Assembly: GCA_025964435.1 (NCBI GenBank)
Contig: JAOPYV010000074.1
Span: forward strand, 1-32,300
DNA from: Thermoleophilia bacterium
GTDB lineage: Bacteria > Actinomycetota > Thermoleophilia > Gaiellales > SKUG01
Length of the DNA: 32,300 nt
Direction: 5' to 3'
Shown here: positions 7,909 through 16,150 of the stretch, one piece after another
Layout of the letters: every line of letters starts with the position of its first letter
Position numbering within the stretch: the first letter of the stretch is position 1
The notes under the pieces: generated by a model
The model's input: the letters and a program-made list of their open reading frames with translations, nothing else
Told to the model about the DNA's origin: nothing
Databases searched by the model: none
Made by a program: the position numbers and the translations under genes

Positions 7909-8535
7909 ATGACCGAACCACATGAGATCGCTCCGAGCGTCGAGACCGTGGCCGACGGGCTGTGGCACTGGCGCATCAGCAACGCCAACATCGGCGGCGC
8001 CGTCAGCAGCTCGCACGCCGTGCGCATCGAGGACCCGGAGTCGGGCGCGATGGGCTGCGTGCTCGTGGATCCGGTGCGGCTCGACCCGCATGCGATGCAG
8101 CAGCTGCCGAAGGTGCGCGCGATCGTGCTGACCGCACGCTGTCACCAGCGCGCGGCGTGGCACTACCGTGAGCAGCTCGGCGTCGAGGTCTGGATGCCCC
8201 GCAACGCCGAGGACTCGGAGGAGGCGCCGGACCATCTCTATGGCGATGGCGACGAGCTGCCCGGTGGCCTGCGCGCCATCCACACGCCCGGCCCCGCGGG
8301 GCAGCACTACAGCCTGCTGGATCGAGTCCACAACGCGCTAATCGTGTCGGATCTCGTGGCTGCCGGCGACGACGGCTCCGTGTCGCTGCTCCCGGACAGC
8401 TTCAGCGAGGACCCTGCGGCAAGTCGCGCAAGCGTCGCCGAGCTGGCCGACGCCGAGTTCGAGATCCTGCTCTTCGACCACGGCGCGCCGATCATTTCGC
8501 GCGCGCGCGAAACACTCGTGGCCGCCCTCGACTGA
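7909..8535 (+). CDS. metallo-beta-lactamase-fold protein lacking the HxHxDH motif
   Basis: 208 residues. The order of landmarks is that of an MBL-fold hydrolase: VLVDPVR (strand before the metal loop), AIVLTARCHQRAAW where THxHxDH would stand, AIHTPGPAGQHYSLL for the third-His loop, LIVSDLV for the bridging Asp, and LLFDHGAPI for the last His. Aligned by eye, the first four ligands are replaced (A76, C78, Q80, R81), while H133, D148 and H191 remain. The protein is therefore unlikely to bind the usual two metals and may be a binding or structural derivative, or use one metal. C78 and H79 could be alternative ligands. The cellular role is unknown. Confidence 0.75.
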   Translation: MTEPHEIAPSVETVADGLWHWRISNANIGGAVSSSHAVRIEDPESGAMGCVLVDPVRLDPHAMQQLPKVRAIVLTARCHQRAAWHYREQLGVEVWMPRNAEDSEEAPDHLYGDGDELPGGLRAIHTPGPAGQHYSLLDRVHNALIVSDLVAAGDDGSVSLLPDSFSEDPAASRASVAELADAEFEILLFDHGAPIISRARETLVAALD

Positions 8536-8619
8536 CAGACAGGCGCAAACTTGGCAAACCTGCCGGGGTGTTGGACGAATCGTGGTTGGATTCAGCCTGC
8601 GTGCGGCATACCCACCGCC

Positions 8620-9018
8620 GTGGCGCCCGGCATCCCAGACAACGTTCGACGATTTGTCATTGACAAGATCGATTCAGTTCGGCAGCTCGACGTGCTACTG
8701 ATGATGCGTGAATCCGAGACGTCGCGCACCTGGACCGCTGGGGAGCTCACCGCAGTCCTCCGCTCCTCGCAGGCAGCCGTCGAACAGGACCTCGCCGGCC
8801 TGTTGCGCGCGGGGCTCGTCGAGGCCGAGGCCGGCCCGCCGACGAGCTGGCGCTGCTCGCCGAGCGGCGGCGATTCGGCGGTCGAGGCACTCGCTGCCTG
8901 CTACCGGACGCATCGCACCGCGATCATCACGCTCGTGACGAAGCAGAAGTCGACGAGCTCACTCACCGACTTCGCGGACGCATTCAACTTCAGGAAGCAG
9001 GACCCCCTCGATGGTTGA
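8620..9018 (+). CDS. winged-helix-like DNA-binding protein, first gene of a three-gene membrane unit
   Basis: 132 residues from the GTG at 8620. The N-terminus PDNVRRFVIDKIDSVRQLDVLLMMRES, followed by TWTAGELTAVLRSSQAAVEQDLAGLLRAGLVEAE, reads as a small winged-helix domain: two helices, a recognition-like helix, then a wing around GPPTSWRCSP. A helical tail with basic residues follows. The frame is open further upstream (TTG at 8551), but that extension looks non-coding and the GTG start matches the compact proteins of this type. The stop overlaps the next gene's ATG by 8 bp, so translation is probably coupled. A regulator or scaffold for the two membrane proteins is a reasonable guess, not shown. 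Confidence 0.75.
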   Translation: MAPGIPDNVRRFVIDKIDSVRQLDVLLMMRESETSRTWTAGELTAVLRSSQAAVEQDLAGLLRAGLVEAEAGPPTSWRCSPSGGDSAVEALAACYRTHRTAIITLVTKQKSTSSLTDFADAFNFRKQDPLDG

Positions 9019-9265
9019 ACTCACCTATGTGCTGAACACCATCGTGTGCATCGTCTGCACGGTGTTGCTCTGGATCGGCTGGCGGCGTGGAGGTTCGCGG
9101 CTCCTCATGTGGAGTGCTGCCTGCTTCCTCCTGCTGTCGATCAACAACGCGCTCATCTTCGTCGACGTCCTCGTCGTTCCGGAGGTCGACCTGTCGATCC
9201 TGCGCGCTGCAACCGCGTTGGTCGGTTTCTCCGTCCTGCTCTTCGGCTTGATCTGGGAGTCCTGA
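9011..9265 (+). CDS. DUF5985-like small membrane protein (first copy)
   Basis: 84 residues, almost entirely three hydrophobic segments: about 4-22, 29-50 and 58-81. A short basic loop (WRRGGSR) lies after the first helix. Shape and spacing resemble DUF5985 proteins, which commonly occur as two adjacent paralogues. It overlaps the upstream winged-helix gene by 8 bp and is followed after 1 bp by its paralogue, so all three are surely co-transcribed. Function unknown. Confidence 0.75.
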   Translation: MVELTYVLNTIVCIVCTVLLWIGWRRGGSRLLMWSAACFLLLSINNALIFVDVLVVPEVDLSILRAATALVGFSVLLFGLIWES

Positions 9266-9266
9266 G

Positions 9267-9557
9267 ATGGAAAACGATCACGTCGTGACGATGATCCAGG
9301 GCGCGAACGTCCTCGCCTGCCTCGCGATTGCCGCATTCTTCCTGCGATCCTGGCGCACGACCCACGACACGTTCTTCCTGCTGTTCTCGCTCGCCTTCGG
9401 CATGTTCGCGGTCAATCGCTGCGCGCTCGCCTTCGTTGATGAGCGCGACGAAGCGCTGTCGCTGTACCTCGTACGATTGGCGGCATTCCTGATGATCGCC
9501 ACGGCGATCGTGCTCAAGAACCGAACGCGCAGCAGAGGCTTGCACGACGCAGGGTGA
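9267..9557 (+). CDS. DUF5985-like small membrane protein (second copy)
   Basis: 96 residues with three hydrophobic segments (about 7-24, 34-54 and 66-85) and a basic C-terminal tail (KNRTRSRG). Same topology and similar loop position (LRSWRTTHD) as the preceding 84-residue protein, so the two look like diverged paralogues that may form a heteromer. The start is 1 bp after the previous stop. Function unknown. Confidence 0.75.
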   Translation: MENDHVVTMIQGANVLACLAIAAFFLRSWRTTHDTFFLLFSLAFGMFAVNRCALAFVDERDEALSLYLVRLAAFLMIATAIVLKNRTRSRGLHDAG

Positions 9558-9581
9558 CGCCGGCGGTGTGAGCCGCCTGGG

Positions 9582-10862
9582 TCAGGCGACGCCGGCGGTC
9601 GGCGCGGCCTGCGCATCGGCGGGCACGAGCACGCGCAGGCGAACCTGGTGCGGGGCCGGCTCGATCGGCCATGCCGCGAGCAGGTACCAGCCATCGATCG
9701 GCGCCGTGAACTGCGCGGTGTTCGGCGTCGCGCCCGGCTGGACCGACTGCCATGCGCCCTGTCCGTCGGAGACGACCGGGCTCGGCTGTGCCTGCGTGGA
9801 GCCGGTCACCTTGACGAGCGAGGTGCTGCCGGCGCGCAGGTACCACCAGGCGCCGGCGGGGGTGCCGGCCTGCGCCTCGAGCACGCTCTCGACCTGACGA
9901 TGCGCGGGAGCAGCAGCCACGGGAGCTTCCGCGGCCACGGCGCCCTGCGGCTGGGGCGTCGCTGCATCGACCGCTGGCGCGAGCGCCGGGGTGCCGGTGC
10001 CATCGTCGGGGACCGACCAGCCGCCCTCGGTGGAGAAGAGTGCGATCCACGGCACGGCGACGGCGCCGATGAAAGCAGCGAGCAGTGCGCCGAACACGAT
10101 GATGATGCCCACGCCTGAGGAGGCGCTCGCAGCGTCGGCGGCCTGCGGCCCGAGACCCGACAGGCTCGAGCCCACGCCGCCTGCAGCCTTCGACAGCACA
10201 GGCCCGATCGCCAGCGCCGAGATGGCGACGAGGATAGCGACGTGGAGTGGGGCTACGCCGTGCAGGCGCCAGAAGGCGCGGGGCGCGAGGCGCTCGTCGC
10301 GCCCGGTGGCGAAGGTGGTCGACCAGAGGAACCAGATGCCGACGGCGACGATGAACAGGGCCCAGCGAACCGGTGCCTGGCCGAGCTGCTCGACGATCTT
10401 GAAGGGCAACGGCGTGCCGGGGTCGGAGGTCAGCTGTCCGGCGGTGGCACGCTTCATCAACGACGTCACCGACTGCATGAGCCAGAGCATGAGCAGCAGC
10501 AACGGCAGCGTCGGCAGCGCGAGTCGGAGCCACTGGGCGGGGAGCGACTTGAGCGCGCGCGGCCACCAGGCGATCGGCGCGTCCTCGGTATCCGTCAGTG
10601 CCGCGGTCGCCGCAGCCATCGGCAGCACGAGCACCGCGACGATGATCGCCCAGACGAGGGTCAGCGTCACCGCAACGGTGCCGAACGACGGCGCACCGCC
10701 GGATTCGCCACCGGTGGCGCCGGAGAGCAGCTTCTCCGCGACGACCCAGAGCAGCCCATCTGCGAGCGCCGTCGCGACCACGGCAGCCACCAAGGGCTTC
10801 CAGCGGGCGAGGAGAAGGTCACGCGTGCGCGTAACGAGAAGCGAAAGGGGTGCGTGGTCCAT
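9582..10862 (-). CDS. multi-spanning membrane protein with extracytoplasmic C-terminal domain
   Basis: 426 residues. The N-terminal 270 residues hold about six membrane helices (near 22-41, 61-85, 113-130, 163-180, 203-222 and 248-272). A linker rich in Pro/Ala/Gln (about 285-325) follows. The C-terminal ~100 residues are beta-rich with WYLRAGSTSLVKVTG and TAQFTAPIDGWYLLAAWPI, resembling a small beta-sandwich such as a pre-peptidase-type or carbohydrate-binding fold. I do not recognise a family. It reads in the same direction as, and 59 bp downstream of, the glycerophosphodiesterase gene, so an operon is possible. Confidence 0.75.
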   Translation of the reverse strand: MDHAPLSLLVTRTRDLLLARWKPLVAAVVATALADGLLWVVAEKLLSGATGGESGGAPSFGTVAVTLTLVWAIIVAVLVLPMAAATAALTDTEDAPIAWWPRALKSLPAQWLRLALPTLPLLLLMLWLMQSVTSLMKRATAGQLTSDPGTPLPFKIVEQLGQAPVRWALFIVAVGIWFLWSTTFATGRDERLAPRAFWRLHGVAPLHVAILVAISALAIGPVLSKAAGGVGSSLSGLGPQAADAASASSGVGIIIVFGALLAAFIGAVAVPWIALFSTEGGWSVPDDGTGTPALAPAVDAATPQPQGAVAAEAPVAAAPAHRQVESVLEAQAGTPAGAWWYLRAGSTSLVKVTGSTQAQPSPVVSDGQGAWQSVQPGATPNTAQFTAPIDGWYLLAAWPIEPAPHQVRLRVLVPADAQAAPTAGVA

Positions 10863-10921
10863 TCTGCGTGCATCGGTCGAACACGGCCGAAGGATGAATC
10901 AGGTTTTCGTGCTGCCCGTGC

Positions 10922-11743
10922 TCAGGCCGCGCGCACGGTCGAACCAGGAGCCAGCGCGGGTGCCGGTGCGCCCTGCGCGGCGTTGCGCAGGCGCACGCCG
11001 AGCGCTGCATCGTCGGTGACGAGGCTCTGCACGCCCGAGGCGAGCAGCCGCTGCATCGTCGGCGCATCGTTGACGGTCCAGACGTCGACCGGCACGCTGC
11101 GCTTCGCGGCCTCGGCCAGGAAGGTGGGCGTGGCCAGGCGCTTGTCGACGCTCACGTAGTCGGCGCCAGCACGGGCCGCGACATTGAGCGCCGGGTGCCA
11201 GCCGGCGCGATCGAGCATCCACACAGCTGCGGGGTAGAGCGCCGATTCGCGCAGCCAGGTCGGCATCTTCGGCGCAAGGTAGCCGGCGCGCAGCGCAGGA
11301 TCTACCGCCTTCACGGCGCGGACCGAGCCCGATGAGAAGCTGATCAGTTCGAAGCCATCCGGAGCCATGCGCGTGCGCAGCGCGTCGACGACCTCGCGCT
11401 CGTAGCCGCCCTCCTTGAGCTCGACGACGAGTCGGCTGTTGCCGGCGGTGGCGAGGCCGACGACCTCGTCGAGCGTCGGCACGTGTTGGCCGTCGGGCAG
11501 CTTCGGCAGCTGTGCGAAATCCAGGTTGCGGATCGACGTCGTGCTGCCGGCAACGGCGGGATCGTGGTGCACGACCAGCACCCCATCGCGGGTGCGCCGC
11601 ACGTCGAGCTCGAGCGCGTCGGCGCCGGCATCCAAGGCGCTGCGAAATGCGCCGAGCGAGTTGTCGACGGGCCCTGCGGGCGCGTGCATGCCGCGATGCG
11701 CGACCACGCGTGTCATGGCACCGATCGGGGGTGGAATCGCCAT
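10922..11743 (-). CDS. glycerophosphodiester phosphodiesterase
   Basis: 273 residues with the GDPD TIM-barrel signatures: VVAHRG near the N-terminus, ALELDVRRTRDGVLVVHHDP (metal-binding E/D and the catalytic second His), VVELK in the middle and DVWTVND near the C-terminus. The enzyme hydrolyses glycerophosphodiesters to glycerol-3-phosphate and an alcohol. No signal peptide is seen, so it is probably cytoplasmic. The ATG at 11716 (MTRVVAHRG) is an alternative start that puts the His motif nearer the N-terminus, as in many homologues. It is divergent from the Ala/Lys-rich gene across 128 bp. Confidence 0.93.
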   Translation of the reverse strand: MAIPPPIGAMTRVVAHRGMHAPAGPVDNSLGAFRSALDAGADALELDVRRTRDGVLVVHHDPAVAGSTTSIRNLDFAQLPKLPDGQHVPTLDEVVGLATAGNSRLVVELKEGGYEREVVDALRTRMAPDGFELISFSSGSVRAVKAVDPALRAGYLAPKMPTWLRESALYPAAVWMLDRAGWHPALNVAARAGADYVSVDKRLATPTFLAEAAKRSVPVDVWTVNDAPTMQRLLASGVQSLVTDDAALGVRLRNAAQGAPAPALAPGSTVRAA

Positions 11744-11871
11744 ATCCGTTCATCGAACGGCATTGCAGCTTTGTTCCGCTGGCTGCCGATACCGCAAGGA
11801 ACCGCCTGCTAGCTGTTCTCCAGTGCGTCAGGTCCAAACGCGCAACCACACCGACGATCGTCAGGTCTCCC

Positions 11872-12510
11872 ATGAAGCTTCGCCTCCGTTCCATCGCCCT
11901 GCTCGTGCTTCCCGTGCTGCTCGCCCTGCCCAGCGCCGCGCTCGCCGAGGGACCCGTTGCGGAGAAGGCCAACGGGCTGCTCCGAGCAGCACAGGTGTTC
12001 GACGCGAGCGCCGCCAAGTTCACCGCACGCGCCGACGTCCTGCAGGCCGCCGCCGCGACCCTCCGGACCGAGGCCGCCGCGACCACGCCGCCGGACGAGA
12101 CCAAGATCAAGAAGGCGACGAAGTTCGAGCACCACGCGGCCAAGTTCGATGCAGCCGCCGCAAAGTTCACGGCCAAGGCCGTTGCCTTCCGTGCGAAGGC
12201 AGCAGCACGACTGACCAAGGTCGACGACGAGGCTGCCGCCGCCAAGCCGGCGAAGAAGGCCCAGGGCCTGATCCGCGCGGCAGCCATCCTGCGTGCCCAC
12301 GCCGCCAAGGCAACGGCCATCGCCGCGACCCTGCGCACCCAGGCAGCAGCGGTGACACCCGTCGACGATGCGAAGATCGCCAAGGCCGTCAAGCACGAGG
12401 CACGCGCGGCGAAGTTCCTCAAGAACGCGGCCCGCCTGGACGCTGCGGCAGTCACCTTCGCCGCACAGGCAGAGGCCGCTGCCGCTGACGCTGCAGCTGC
12501 TGCTGCCTGA
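11872..12510 (+). CDS. secreted Ala/Lys-rich helical repeat protein
   Basis: 212 residues. A signal peptide (KLRLRSIALLVLPVLLALPSAALA) is followed by an almost purely helical, Ala/Lys-rich body with no Trp or Cys. The mature part consists of two related ~80-90-residue copies. The first starts near EKANGLLRAAQVF and the second near KKAQGLIRAAAIL; each contains an LRTEAAA/LRTQAAA segment, a (T/V)TPPDETKIKKA / VTPVDDAKIAKA turn, and AAKF motifs. This looks like an internal duplication giving long amphipathic helices, perhaps a surface or polyanion-binding coiled coil. The composition resembles histone H1-like proteins, but the signal peptide argues against a nucleoid role. No known family recognised. 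Confidence 0.75.
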   Translation: MKLRLRSIALLVLPVLLALPSAALAEGPVAEKANGLLRAAQVFDASAAKFTARADVLQAAAATLRTEAAATTPPDETKIKKATKFEHHAAKFDAAAAKFTAKAVAFRAKAAARLTKVDDEAAAAKPAKKAQGLIRAAAILRAHAAKATAIAATLRTQAAAVTPVDDAKIAKAVKHEARAAKFLKNAARLDAAAVTFAAQAEAAAADAAAAAA

Positions 12511-12517
12511 CGATCGA

Positions 12518-14947
12518 TCAGGTCGGCGAGATCGCCTCGAACACGATGCCGGCACTGTAGCGGCCCGGCGGCTGGTCCGAGCGAGCGGCGATGCCCCACA
12601 CGAACTCCGCCTCGCCCGTGATGCCCAGCGCTGCGGTCGCCACGGGGGTCGGTGCGGTCGGCACGGCGCGCCAGGGGTCGGCGTCGTCGGCGATGCAGGT
12701 GCCGCCGTCCACGGTCCAGCCCACGGACGGTGCCGCGTTGGTGAGCGACTGCAGGCAGACGCCGAAGGCTCCGGTGGTGCTCGAGGACGCGAAGTTCGAT
12801 CCGCCGGTGTAGTCAGCGATCGAGGCAGCAACCGCGGATGCCTCGTCGACGTCGACGATCGAGCCCTCGTCGCCGACGCTGAATGCCGTGTGCGCATCGA
12901 TCAGCGCGAGGTCAGTCGGGAACCCGGTCTGGACGGTGTCCAGGAAGACGTCGTCGGCCGACCAGGTCGCGCCTGCGTCGATGGATGTCAGGACCTTGCC
13001 CCACTTGTCCTGCGCCATCACGACGTCTCCGACGACCGCGATGCGCTCGGAGTTCCAGTCGACCAGCCAGAAGCCCGCGAGGCTCGTGTAGTTCGCACCG
13101 CCATCGGTGGACTTCCAGATGCCGGAGTAGCGCGTGGCGATGTAGACGGTCGATGCATCGGCCGCAGCCACGCCGGCCATGTGGTCCCAGGCCGGCGGAC
13201 CGGTTCCGCCGCTCCAGGTCGCGCCGCCGTCGATCGTGCGCCGGATCGTTCCTTCGTCACCGACCGCCCACGCGCGCTGCGTACCGATTGCCGCGACCGA
13301 CTCAAAGGCATCGGTCGTGCCGGTCGCTACCGTCGTCCACGTCACCCCGCCGTTCGTGCTGTGCAGCATCGTGCCGCCCAGCCCCACGGCCCAGATCGCG
13401 TACTCCGCACCCGCCGCGACTCCCTGCAGCTCCTGGGCGGTGCCGCTCGTGCGCACGGTCCACGTCAGTCCCGCATCCTCCGACGTGACGACGACGCCCG
13501 CAGCCCCGACGGCGATGACCCGAGTCGCGCTCGACCACGTCACGTCGATCAGGTGCTGCGTCGTTCCCGATGCACGCGCCGTCCACGTGTCGCCCGAGTC
13601 GGTGGTGCGCAGGATCGTCCCTGTTCCGCCGACGGCGATCGCCTTGCGACCATCCACCGGGCTCGCGGCGACACCGCGCAGCGGACGCTTGGTGACGTCA
13701 GTCGCGAGTGACGTCCACGTGGTGCCGTTGGAGGTGGCCACCATGTTCCTCGAGGCGCCTGCAGCCCAGACATCGGTGTTTGACAGGGCCTCGATCACGT
13801 CGAGCGAGCCGGCCGCCGGTGTGCCGGTCCCGAAGAGGGTCGCGCCGGAATCGGTCGAGCGCAGGATCCGGCCCCGGGTCGACGAGACGAAGACGGTCGT
13901 CGGGTCCGAGGCGGGCGAGCTGACGGACATCGGCTCGAACAGTCGATCTGGCGCGGCGGTCGTCGTGACGAAGGTCGTTCCGTCATGCCGAACGAGGAAG
14001 CCTGCGTCGGTCACTGCGTAGATGTGCGTGGCATCGCTGGCATCGACGCTCGTGAACCAGCAGCTGCACCAGCCGTGGGTGTCGACGGTCCAGTCCGTCG
14101 ACGCAGCGCCACCGTTGGTGGTGATCGCGATCGACGAGTTCGAGCCCGAGGCGACCACGTGCGTCGTGCTGAGCGCGGTGACGTCCAGCCATCGCGTCGC
14201 ACCACCGACGGTGTAGACGTCCCACGTCGCGCCGGTATCGTCGGTGCGTCCGAAGTAGCCGTCCTCCCCGACGATGAACCAGGTCGATGCCGACGGCGTG
14301 GCGACGCCCTCGACGTTGACGTATGCCGGCCACCCAGCGGAGGCGAGTGCGGCGTCGTGGTTCGTCCAGGTCGGCATGCCCGGCGCGGAGCTGACGCCGT
14401 TCGTCGTCGAGGCGATGTGACCGCCACCGCCGACGATGACCCACTTTTCCGAGTCGCCGGGCACGTGATCGACGTCCATCACCCAGTGGTTGGACAGCAG
14501 GCCCCACTGGTCGTCCCACGTCGCACCGCTGTCGATCGTTCGGGTGATCATGCCGTCGTGCCCGGTGGCGAAGGCGATCGACGGAGAGAAGCGGTCGAGC
14601 GCCAGCAGTCCCTGCCCACGATCACGCCCCACGCGCCAGGCCGCACTGGTCGAGCCCATCGTCGCGCCTTGGCCGTCTGCGGTGCCGATGCGCAGCTCGG
14701 TCATCGTGTTCGTGGACCAGAAACTGACCTGGCAGGAGCCGCTGTCGGTCGCGGTGGTAGCGCGGGCGCCGGGCAGGAGGCTGCCGAGCTGGGTCGCCGA
14801 CGCCGCGCTGCAATCATTCTGGAGCGAGGTCGCGCCGGCGATCGTCGCAGTGACGACCACGCTGTCGGAGCTGGCACCCGTTGCGGTCCCTGCGACGTAG
14901 CTCGCAGCAGCGAACAAGACGAGGAACATGAGGGCAACGCGACGCAT
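12518..14947 (-). CDS. exported BNR/Ycf48-like beta-propeller protein
   Basis: 809 residues with a signal peptide (MRRVALMFLVLFAAASYVAG). The central part, about residues 110-690, contains at least nine BNR-type repeats of the pattern S/T-x-D-x-G-x-T-W (for example TIDSGATW, TTDSGDTW, STNGGVTW, SIDAGATW), typical of Ycf48/sialidase/sortilin propellers. It is flanked by an N-terminal beta-rich segment (VVVTATIAGATSLQNDC, then a Cys in SGSCQVSFWS) and a C-terminal segment with two Cys (GVCLQSL, GGTCIADD) ending EFVWGIAARSDQPPGRYSAG. The flanks look like parts of one secreted beta-sandwich, so the propeller may be an insertion. Function unknown, probably surface-associated. A TTG six bases upstream (14953) is also in frame. 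Confidence 0.85.
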   Translation of the reverse strand: MRRVALMFLVLFAAASYVAGTATGASSDSVVVTATIAGATSLQNDCSAASATQLGSLLPGARATTATDSGSCQVSFWSTNTMTELRIGTADGQGATMGSTSAAWRVGRDRGQGLLALDRFSPSIAFATGHDGMITRTIDSGATWDDQWGLLSNHWVMDVDHVPGDSEKWVIVGGGGHIASTTNGVSSAPGMPTWTNHDAALASAGWPAYVNVEGVATPSASTWFIVGEDGYFGRTDDTGATWDVYTVGGATRWLDVTALSTTHVVASGSNSSIAITTNGGAASTDWTVDTHGWCSCWFTSVDASDATHIYAVTDAGFLVRHDGTTFVTTTAAPDRLFEPMSVSSPASDPTTVFVSSTRGRILRSTDSGATLFGTGTPAAGSLDVIEALSNTDVWAAGASRNMVATSNGTTWTSLATDVTKRPLRGVAASPVDGRKAIAVGGTGTILRTTDSGDTWTARASGTTQHLIDVTWSSATRVIAVGAAGVVVTSEDAGLTWTVRTSGTAQELQGVAAGAEYAIWAVGLGGTMLHSTNGGVTWTTVATGTTDAFESVAAIGTQRAWAVGDEGTIRRTIDGGATWSGGTGPPAWDHMAGVAAADASTVYIATRYSGIWKSTDGGANYTSLAGFWLVDWNSERIAVVGDVVMAQDKWGKVLTSIDAGATWSADDVFLDTVQTGFPTDLALIDAHTAFSVGDEGSIVDVDEASAVAASIADYTGGSNFASSSTTGAFGVCLQSLTNAAPSVGWTVDGGTCIADDADPWRAVPTAPTPVATAALGITGEAEFVWGIAARSDQPPGRYSAGIVFEAISPT

Positions 14948-15094
14948 CCTCAAGTATCGTCAAAAACTGCTGGATCTTGATGGGTTCATGCAGTCGGTTC
15001 GAGGCGCTCGTGCAACGCGTCGACGTGCGACTTCGATGCTTCGGTGGATGGAATGATTGCGTGCTGCATGGCACGTGGGGACTGGAGTGGGGAC

Positions 15095-15433
15095 ATGAGC
15101 ATCGCAGCAGCAGGAATTGAGTCGTTCGCGAGCATCGCTGGAATTCGCGCCGCAGCACCACGCGTTGCGGGCACCGCGATCGAGTTCAAGGGTGGCTTCA
15201 CCGGCAACGCCGATGGCGGCGTGATGGGTGATATCGCTGCATTCGCTGGCGCCCAGGGACCGATCTTCGGCGACAAGCTCTCCGTGCTCGGCCCGATCGC
15301 GGGCATCGAGAAGCTGTTCGGCGGCGGCGCGCAGCGCTACTCCGGCCATGACGCCACGATCCACGGCGTGCTCGAGCTCCTGGGCGACCTGCCCGTCCTG
15401 ACCCACGCGAAGATCATCTCGCCGCAGGGCTGA
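15095..15433 (+). CDS. small protein of unknown function, Gly/Ala/Ile-rich
   Basis: 112 residues, no signal peptide or clear membrane helix. It is rich in Gly, Ala and Ile, with motifs such as GGFTGNADGGVMGDIAAF and HDATIHGVLELLGDLPVLTHAKI. The ATG at 15095 is preceded by a purine-rich GGGGAC that can act as ribosome binding site. In-frame upstream GTG/ATG codons (15044, 15068) would add Cys-rich residues that look untranslated. Divergent from the propeller gene and convergent with the CDF gene. I recognise no family. Clean reading frame and G/C third positions support it being real. Confidence 0.6.
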   Translation: MSIAAAGIESFASIAGIRAAAPRVAGTAIEFKGGFTGNADGGVMGDIAAFAGAQGPIFGDKLSVLGPIAGIEKLFGGGAQRYSGHDATIHGVLELLGDLPVLTHAKIISPQG

Positions 15434-15451
15434 GCGCGACGGAGCTCACCG

Positions 15452-16150
15452 TCAGCAGGCTGAGCAGCAGTCGTTCGGGTCTTCGGTAGCTGCGGCGGGT
15501 GACGGCATGCAGCAGCTTTCACCGCGCCATGCCTCGATTCCCTCGCGGATGGCGAGCGCGGCGATGACGAGCCCGGCCGCTGGATCGAGCCACCAGAGGC
15601 CGAAGAGCGCGTTGGCACCGAGCCCCACGAGCAGGGCTGCCGCCATGTAGGCACAGAGGATGTTCTGGGCGCCCTCCCCTTCGGTGGCGACGGATCCCAT
15701 ACGCCGTCCGATGCGCTGCTTGGCCCGGCCGAGCAGCGGCATCGAGATGAGGCTGGCAACCGCAAGGCAGATACCGACGATGCTGACGTCGGGATGGTGG
15801 CCGACGATCAGGTCGCGTGTCGCTTGGATCGTGATGTAGGGCGCGAGGATGAAGAACTGCGCGGCGACCAGGCGCTGGGCGCGGAGCTCGGCGGTCTCGG
15901 AGGTGAGGCGAGCGCCACTGAACCGCCACACGATGACAAGGCTGGCGAGCCCCTCGATGACGGAATCGATGCCAAACCCGATGAGCGCGATCGAGCCGGC
16001 GGCGATGCCCGAACCGATGCCGACGACACCTTCGGCGGCGATGATGACGAGGCTCGCCCACGAGAGGAGGCGGGCCAGCCGCGCGAGGCGCAGCCACTCA
16101 TCTCGGCTAATGCCGGGTGTGGGAGCGGTCGGGGACGTGGTCGCGGTCAT
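15452..16150 (-). CDS. CDF-like cation efflux transporter with Cys-rich tail
   Basis: 232 residues, about six membrane helices between residues 25 and 210. The second helix region GFGIDSVIEGLASLVIVWR carries the acidic residues used by the short cation-transporter branch of the CDF family, and the last helix ends LDPAAGLVIAALAIREGIEAW. The C-terminus is Cys-rich: CC near residue 213 and CCSAC at the very end, a likely soft-metal binding tail. It lacks the usual long cytoplasmic CDF domain. It overlaps the ArsR-type regulator by 4 bp (ATGA), so it is translationally coupled to it and probably exports the metal the regulator senses. The frame upstream of 16150 is antisense-like and was excluded. 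Confidence 0.88.
   Translation of the reverse strand: MTATTSPTAPTPGISRDEWLRLARLARLLSWASLVIIAAEGVVGIGSGIAAGSIALIGFGIDSVIEGLASLVIVWRFSGARLTSETAELRAQRLVAAQFFILAPYITIQATRDLIVGHHPDVSIVGICLAVASLISMPLLGRAKQRIGRRMGSVATEGEGAQNILCAYMAAALLVGLGANALFGLWWLDPAAGLVIAALAIREGIEAWRGESCCMPSPAAATEDPNDCCSAC

Noticed and set aside
13179-14021. 280-codon + strand frame inside the propeller gene region
   Set aside because: Antisense to the BNR propeller gene, whose repeats and signal peptide are unmistakable on the - strand.
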